Source: Cordia subcordata (lineage: Eukaryota > Streptophyta > Magnoliopsida > Boraginales > Cordiaceae). From it: DNA of 64,000 nucleotides. The position numbers and the translations under genes are program-made. Position 1 is the first letter of the stretch; each line of letters begins with the position of its first letter. The notes below the pieces were generated by a model that was not told where the DNA came from, did not search any database, and saw only the letters and a program-made list of their open reading frames with translations. Location: assembly GCA_028554755.1 (NCBI GenBank), contig JAPTOF010000020.1:1431001-1495000 (forward strand), written 5' to 3'. This document shows, one piece after another, positions 57,423 through 64,000 of the stretch.

Positions 57423-59380
57423 TGTTGGATTTATATCTCTTAATTATATTTTGATGATGTCATTATTATGCTATAAATTGTTTAAATTACCTTTTCTTGA
57501 GTATATTTGAGCCTAGCATAAAGACTTGAGCTTTATGAAGTCATGATGATCAAATTGGAGGCATATGAAGTTCTTGAAACTTGGAGTGCATAAAGAATTT
57601 ATAGAAGGTCTTTATAGATTATAACTTGTCAAATTGTTTTTTGCAGATGAACCTTATTATGAGCTCAAATGCATGTCTTGCATTGCACTTGCATCTTTGC
57701 ATTTTAGATCATTTTTTCTCCTTAATGTCTTTTTCTTCAAAATCACTTCACTTGTATATTTGCATTTTGTTCTCTGTAGATTTTTTTCATAAATCAAGTG
57801 CATATTAGCTATAGCACACTTCTATGTCATCTTAACACTAGTATATATGTGTATATATGCATTAGTATAAGTATTTAACTTATTTCCTGGAGGAAAAGCA
57901 TTTTTAACCTATAAGAATAGCTTTACACGTTCGATATTTGCATTACATGTTGGATAATTCTATTGCATATCTTGTAGATTGCATTAGCATAAAATCTAGC
58001 ATGTTTTTAACAAAATCCCACAGTATTTTTAAGCTATTACAATGCACTCATGGTTTTAAACTAAGTTTATAGCTTTATTCATTGGTAATAACATTGCATG
58101 ACGTGTATAACTTATAGCTTGCAAGAACATGAACTCTTAAGCTCCTTGAATCAAATTCCCGCAAATTCTTGAAGAAAACAAGTTATAATGGCTTTGTACA
58201 ACTTGCATGAGATGTATGTAATATGTATATAAGTACATATGCAACTTACTTGATTTGACAAAATGCAAGAAATCTTCTCTTTTGCATAGAAAATCTGCAA
58301 AATTTGATTAGTTGAGTGTAAATAAAGTATTGCATTTAATGTTTGCAATTAATGTAGAAGTCAAGTTGCGTGTTTGGTTTGCATAGAGCCTCACAATGTT
58401 GCAAAAAAAGGGCTAAAAATGAGTTGTAAGCTATCATTTTTTACTATTGTATGTTTGTCAGCAGTTTTTCCAATTTTCTGTGCCTAATTTCAGGTACCAG
58501 CGAGCCGGTAAGGGTTGTTGGTAGGCACCAGCTAAGGGTGCTCACCCTAAATCTAGTATGCAAAGTGTTTTAGGCGGCTGAGATACTGGCTGACCCTGAG
58601 TCAGCTAATACTTCCAATTTGCTTGACGGCTAAGGGCACCGGCTGATAGGTAAGGTTAGCTGGTAGATGTACTTTTCTGCAGTATATTTTTTAAACGTTG
58701 GCATTTTACTTTTTAGTTATTACAAATACATGCCTTGCCCTCCAACACTACACATACTTGATCAATAGCATTTATTCAAGCCCTCTAGCATTCAATACTT
58801 TATCTTGAAATCTTGCTTTATTCATTTCCATATTCATTGATTACATATTATTGGCATTCATTGATCGAGATTTCGAGCTCATAAATTGTCTATCTATTTG
58901 GAGCAATATAGGAAGTTCTAAATACATTTGTACACTTGCTCACAAGAAGTTCTTGTATACCAAAATTTCTACTATTTCATTGGGTGCAAATTTTTACTCT
59001 TGGGTTGTATCGTTGTGAGAAACTTTCTTTTAAAGAGTAAAAGGGTGAAATCCTCAAGTATTAGGTTAATACTTGTGATACTTGTGGTGAAGTAAGGTTT
59101 GTAATTACTATTCTACGCTTGTACAACGTACTAAACAAGAAGGTGATTCACTAATGAAGTTTTTGAAACCTTAAGGGAAAATCTTAGGTAGTGGACTAAG
59201 CCTTGGGAGTTCAATCACTCTAAATCACTGCGTTTGATCTTCTAATCCTAAACTCTTTATATTTCAAGTATATTTTTTATATATTGTATGTGTTATTGCT
59301 TGGAATATTTGTTAAGTGTTTTTGGGTGCTTATTTGTGCCATTAATCCAATTTACCCCTTTGATTCATTCTTTGGCAACA
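57423..59380 (+). mobile_element. Solo LTR, 1958 bp
   Basis: It begins TGTTGGATTTATATCTC and ends TTTGGCAACA, so the ends are TGTTG and CAACA, and it is flanked by a perfect 5-bp direct repeat CCGTT (57418-57422 and 59381-59385). The homologous site in unit II lacks it. There is no coding domain. The later third resembles the R-U5 part of long Copia LTRs. It probably arose by LTR-LTR recombination. The orientation is tentative. Confidence 0.85.
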
Positions 59381-59621
59381 CCGTTTATGATAATTTTGAT
59401 AAAGAGAGAATTATAAAGAAAAAATAGAAATTTGATAGAAGTGATCATTGATGGGAATTAGATAAATAGATAATTAGGCCAAAAGAATAGAGATCATAAG
59501 AAACTAATAATAAGTTTGTTATTGACTAACTAATTAGGAGAGAGGAGTTAAAAAGGGAAAAAAGGAAAAAAACAAAGAGAAAAAGATATAACTGAAAGGT
59601 GTGCAATTCGTTAAAATATAA

Positions 59622-60694
59622 GGGCTCTGTTTGCTATCGTTGTTTTTTTTGGTTTTTTGTTTTTGTTGATCAAAATTTGAAAACTAGGTTCTTTGTTTCT
59701 GTTTTCGTTTTCTGAAAAAACAAAAACCAACAACCTGTTTTTACAACTTTGATAAACAAGAAAAAGTGATTTTCTCAGGTTGTGGCAACAAGTTTTCAAA
59801 ACTTTTATTCACTTTGTGCTGAATACATTTTAGAATTATCTTTTCAAAATTAATATGAACTCATTATTTTTTTCAAAAATAATTATTAAAATTAAAATTA
59901 TTTAAATAATATTTTTTAAAAAATTATTTAAAAATAATTTTTCAAAAATATTTTAGAAAACAATTTTTCAAAAATATTTTAGAAAATATTTTTAAAAATA
60001 AAATTAATTTTATAAAATAATTTTCAAAAAATAATAAAAAATATTTTGAAAAAATAATTTTAATAAATGAAAAATATTTTGAAAATAATTTTAATTTATA
60101 AACATTTTTATAAAAATTTTACAAATTAAAATAATTTTAATAAATTAAAAATACATTTAAAATTTAATTTGATAAATTAAATTTATTTTAAAAAATATTT
60201 TAATAAATTATAATTAGCTTTAGAAAATTAAAAAAATTTAAGAATTAAAATTAAAATTATTTTTATAAATATTTTTAAAAAATTTTATTATTTTTAGAAA
60301 CATTCTAAAAAATAAATTAAAAATAATAAATTCAAATTCTAAAAATTTCAAAATTAAAAATAAAATATATTCTCAAAACAATTAAATTTATTTTTTGAAA
60401 TTATAATCTTAAAGAAAATAAATTAATTTTATAATATTCTTATTGTTCTTTTATAAAATATTCTCAAATATTTTCATGTGTTTTATTTAATATAAAATAC
60501 TAAAATAAAAAATAAGAGACAAGAATAGTTTGTAAACTATGGACAACCAAAGATGTTTTCGGTTTTTATTTATAAATTTTTATAATTTAACCAAATGCAT
60601 TTACATTTTTTGTTTTTAATTATTGTTGACAGTTTTTTATTTATGATTCTAATTTTTATTTTTAAAATTTTTGACATCATTACCAAACGAACCC
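59622..60694. mobile_element. PIF/Harbinger-like non-autonomous element
   Basis: The 1073-bp element starts GGGCTCTGTTTGCTATCG, and its inverted right end reads GGGTTCGTTTGGTAATGA. TAA flanks both sides (59619-59621 and 60695-60697), the 3-bp duplication of this superfamily. The interior from 59830 to 60600 is almost pure A and T with AAAATTATTT-like repeats and no transposase. Confidence 0.7.
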
Positions 60695-61540
60695 TAAGTG
60701 ATGCAATTTTGGGGTTGATGAGCCCAAGTTCTAGTAGATTTGTTGGTGGGTTCGGATGGGTGAGGAAGCACCTAGGAGCTAAAAATAGAATACAGCACTA
60801 ATAAGTTGCCAATAGAACCTTGTGTAGAAAGTGGAATCTTGATATAAGTTTTTGGACTAATGGCTGTATTTGGTGTGAACTTATTTGAAGACATTAGTTT
60901 GTCTGGTAATTTGTATAAAAGAAATATTATTTGTTATTAACTTATCATAAGTCACTTATCAATATTTTTCATAAGATTTTTTATTTGTAGTTATAAAGAA
61001 TTAGTTGAATTTGGGATACTTATATCTTATAAGCTATGATTCGTACATGTCAAGAATTGGAAAAACAGAGAATATTTGTACTTTTAATAATACCTTTAAT
61101 TAAAAAGATTAAGAAATTCAAAATTAAGTATTAAAATTTAAAATTTAAAACTAAAAAAATTTAAAATTTGGAATTTAAAAAATAAAAAATAAAAAATAAG
61201 ATATAAAATTAGATATTTAAAAACTTAGATATAAAATTAGATATTAAAAAATTTAAAATTTAAAAGTTAAAAACTTTATAATCCAAAACTAAGATGAAGT
61301 AACTGAAACTTTATAATTTAAAATTAATAAGATTGAAAATTAAAAATATCAATAGTAAAAAGAAAAAAATTAAATGATAAAATATTAAAATATTACAAAA
61401 TAAAAAAATTATAAATGCAAAAAATAAAACTAAAAAGTTAATTAATAATTTATATTTTATAATTTATTATTTAATCACAAAATTATATTGAATTTGTTAT
61501 TTTTGGAGACCATATGCATTTGTGTTTTTATATATATACA

Positions 61541-62628
61541 TTAGTGTAACACCCGTGCCATGCACGGGTTGCGAAATATATGATTTTTTTTTCTAAAAAT
61601 AGATTTTTTTATAATAATCTAGATATTGCTATCAAATTATATTTAAAAATTAAATAAATATGAATTCATATAGAAAATAGAATTTGTGTTTCTCTTTTAA
61701 TACTAACTGTCCTAATTCAATAATAGTTTTATCTCTACAAATGAGTTAAACTTAAACGAATATAGATTGTCTTTTCTTTTTTCCAAACCAAAATCTTCGT
61801 TTTCCTTTTTTTATTTTTTGAATTTAAGTATCCTATTTAATTACTATAGATATTTCATAAGAAAAATTATTGTTATTAATGGATAAGAAGGCTAATAATT
61901 TTACAGATAAAAACACATATCAAAAGTACAAATAAATTCTGAAAGATAAAAAGTAAACGAAATATTAAGATGAAATGAGGACCTGATATCAAGCTATCTA
62001 GTAATCAAGAAATATTTACTTCGAATTTTGCAATAAAAAGATCATTTTGAAAGAAATGATAGATATGATATGAAGTTTCAAAAGAAGACAGTTAACCGAA
62101 GGGACAAAATAGAATTAAAAAGCTGAAAGATTTACAGTGTGTAATGATGTATGTGGGTGAAAGTTTCACTAAATAAAATATAATATAGAATATAGGATCT
62201 GAATATAAAAAAACATAAGAATAAAAAGACAATTTGTTGATATTAACCAAAACTCAAATTACCATAAATAGCATTATACGATAATGATATATTAAGTATA
62301 TTGCAATAATTTTCGATTATAGTAATAGAAAATAATTAAAATAGGTAACGATTTGATAACAACCAAATTGGAGAGTTACTATAGATATCTGCAATCAATC
62401 TAGATTTCATGTCATAATTCTCAGATGTAATATGTAAATATTAAAATAAATTAGTAAATCAATGTAAATCTCACTAAAATAAAATAAAATCATTTACTCA
62501 CCAAATATAGCGGTTGATATCATTGTAATGTAAAAGTGACAAATGGCAAAAGGATTTTAAGAACACTATTTGTGCAACACTTGTCGTTATTATATTTCAA
62601 ATGATTCTTTTATATAATATAGTATAGA
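61541..62628 (-). mobile_element. Non-autonomous Helitron, 1088 bp
   Basis: On the minus strand it starts TCTATACTATATTATATAAA, the standard plant Helitron 5' end. It finishes with a perfect 8-bp hairpin ACCCGTGC-ATG-GCACGGGT followed by GTTACACTAA, so CTRR is CTAA. It is inserted between A (61540) and T (62629) with no target duplication. The related site in unit I near 56437 lacks it. There is no Rep/helicase coding. Confidence 0.88.
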
Positions 62629-63650
62629 TATACATATAGAGAGAGAAAGAGAGAGGAGATGTTTATTACATTTCTTTGGTAGAAATTTACCAGTCGACAC
62701 ATTAATATCATAATATGCTTCAGCATAGCATTCAAAGAACCAAGGACAAATCAGATAATCTTTTCGATATCAAATAAGGAAAAAAATTCTAAAAGACTCA
62801 ATAAATTTTTCCAAAATCAAATACTTTACATATTGAAGTTTTAAAAACACCTTTTTCACGTAAAATGCACATTTTCTTTCATGATTCGTCTAATTAGCTT
62901 ATTAGACTTGTATTTAGAGACTTGACATCGCCACTATACTTTCTGAAAGGTAACATGTTTTCATATTTTATCTAATTAGCTTATTAGACTTGTACAAAGA
63001 CTTGACGTTGCCACCATACTTTTTGAAAGGTGACATATTACTTCTACACTTTATATAATTAGTTAATCGCCCCTATAATTTGTCTAATTAATTGAAAACT
63101 CTCTTGTATTTTCAAAACTTCACATGTAATGTACAATAAGTTATTTGGATGTAAAACATTTAGAGTATCATGTACACACTTTTAACAAGTACATAGCCTA
63201 ATATAATAAGTTTTAAAACAAACGAGGTAATCAATTAATTAGGTTAATTACGTTATTTGGATAACATAATACCGCTCCCTCTCTCTCTCTCTCTCCCTTC
63301 CTCTTTTCAAGTTCTGAGTAACCAGATTCCAAACTTTTAGTTGACATATTTAAATTTTTATATATTATAAAAAATGAAATACATATACAAATAATAAAAT
63401 GTACCTACAAAAGTATAAATTCATAAATTGAAAAAGAATATTTGAAGGTCAAAATAGTAGAACATGATACTGTCTATGATAATTTTGATGGAGAGAGAAT
63501 TATAGAGAAAAATAGAAATTTGATAGAAATAATCATTGATGGGAATTATGATAAATAGAGAATTAGGCCAAAAGAATAGAGATCATAGAAAACTAATAAT
63601 AAGTTTGTTATTGACTAATTAATTAGGAGAGAGGATGAGGATGAGTTTTG

Positions 63651-64000
63651 TTAGGGATTGTGAAGCCTTTTTCTATAACTTCTTTTGGTTAAAAACAAAA
63701 TTAAATATGATAACTTTTTAATATAATTATACAAACTATAATTATAAAATCTTAAAATTTGGAACTTAAAATTTTTAGAGGCCTAAATCTTTACTCAAGC
63801 CATCCTTTGGATAGGATGGCGACAAAATTAGTAATTTATATAGCTTTCGTAATGGTAATCCTATAAAAATTCATTGAGTACAATTGAACATAAGAATCCA
63901 AAGGATATTATGTGAATATTTATACTATTACAAGTTACAAGACTTACAGTACAAAGAAAATATGACTTCTACGACAAATAATAAAATTCACATATTTAAT
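63651..64000. other. Right edge, AT-rich, no gene seen
   Basis: Nothing was recognised beyond the end of unit II. Confidence 0.5.

Larger units (their letters stand above)
55300..63650. repeat. Diverged tandem duplication with nested insertions
   Basis: Unit I (about 55300 to 59590) and unit II (about 59590 to 63650) share long collinear stretches. GGTGTGCAATTC and TTAAAATATAAGGGC occur at 55346 and 59600. The segment around 56443-57290 matches 62660-63460, and 59393-59560 matches 63473-63640. Unit I is interrupted by the solo LTR; unit II by the PIF/Harbinger-like element and the Helitron. There are no genes. Confidence 0.7.

Overview
This is nuclear DNA of a flowering plant, probably a dicot. 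It is AT-rich, its genes are cut by GT-AG introns, and nearly every superfamily of plant transposable element is present. No bacterial, organellar or viral genome organisation is seen, and I cannot name the species. Most long open frames are retroelement or pseudogene pieces. The two loci that look intact consist of tiny exons and must be assembled through splice sites.

Layout. 0.16-2.75 kb (minus): a small multi-exon gene of unknown function, with a LINE fragment in its first intron on the opposite strand. 2.8-9.1 kb: AT-rich intergenic DNA with a Helitron 3' end, degenerate repeats, MITE-like pieces and a tandem ACGT-box repeat. 9.13-11.67 kb: copy 1 of a duplicated block carrying the 3' parts of two convergent Sec14/nodulin-type (SFH) pseudogenes. 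11.7-17.8 kb: two related degenerate repeats, a Gypsy gag plus LTR fragment, and a piece of chloroplast atpF present twice. 17.84-18.95 kb: a Mutator-like foldback element. 19.2-20.67 kb: a non-autonomous hAT-like element. 21.3-22.75 kb: tandem repeats followed by an open frame rearranged by a direct-plus-inverted duplication.

24.1-33.7 kb: a truncated type-B response regulator (minus), an SFH pseudogene lacking its 5' part (plus), and a nearly complete SFH pseudogene (minus). Their convergent 3' halves are the source or sister of copy 1. 35.5-36.5 kb: a Mutator-like element with 9-bp target duplications. 38.4-38.6 kb: the C-terminus of a PNO1 pseudogene. 40.25-45.25 kb: a complete but dead Ty1/copia element. 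46.2-46.9 kb: two exons of an importin-beta-like gene. 47.76-49.5 kb: a 5'-truncated LINE with a 14-bp target duplication.

51.77-54.33 kb (minus): a second small gene, encoding 102 residues in seven coding exons. Its exon lengths and intron phases partly match the gene at the left edge. 55.3-63.65 kb: a diverged tandem duplication holding a 1.96-kb solo LTR, a PIF/Harbinger-like element with TAA duplications and a non-autonomous Helitron.

There is no operon-like cooperation here. The window is a gene-poor region in which duplicated gene pieces decay among nested transposons. The observations I rate highest are the two hidden small genes with similar architecture, a set of five hairpins whose stems covary in the 11.8-15.9 kb repeats, the atpF transfer, and the rearranged frame at 22 kb.
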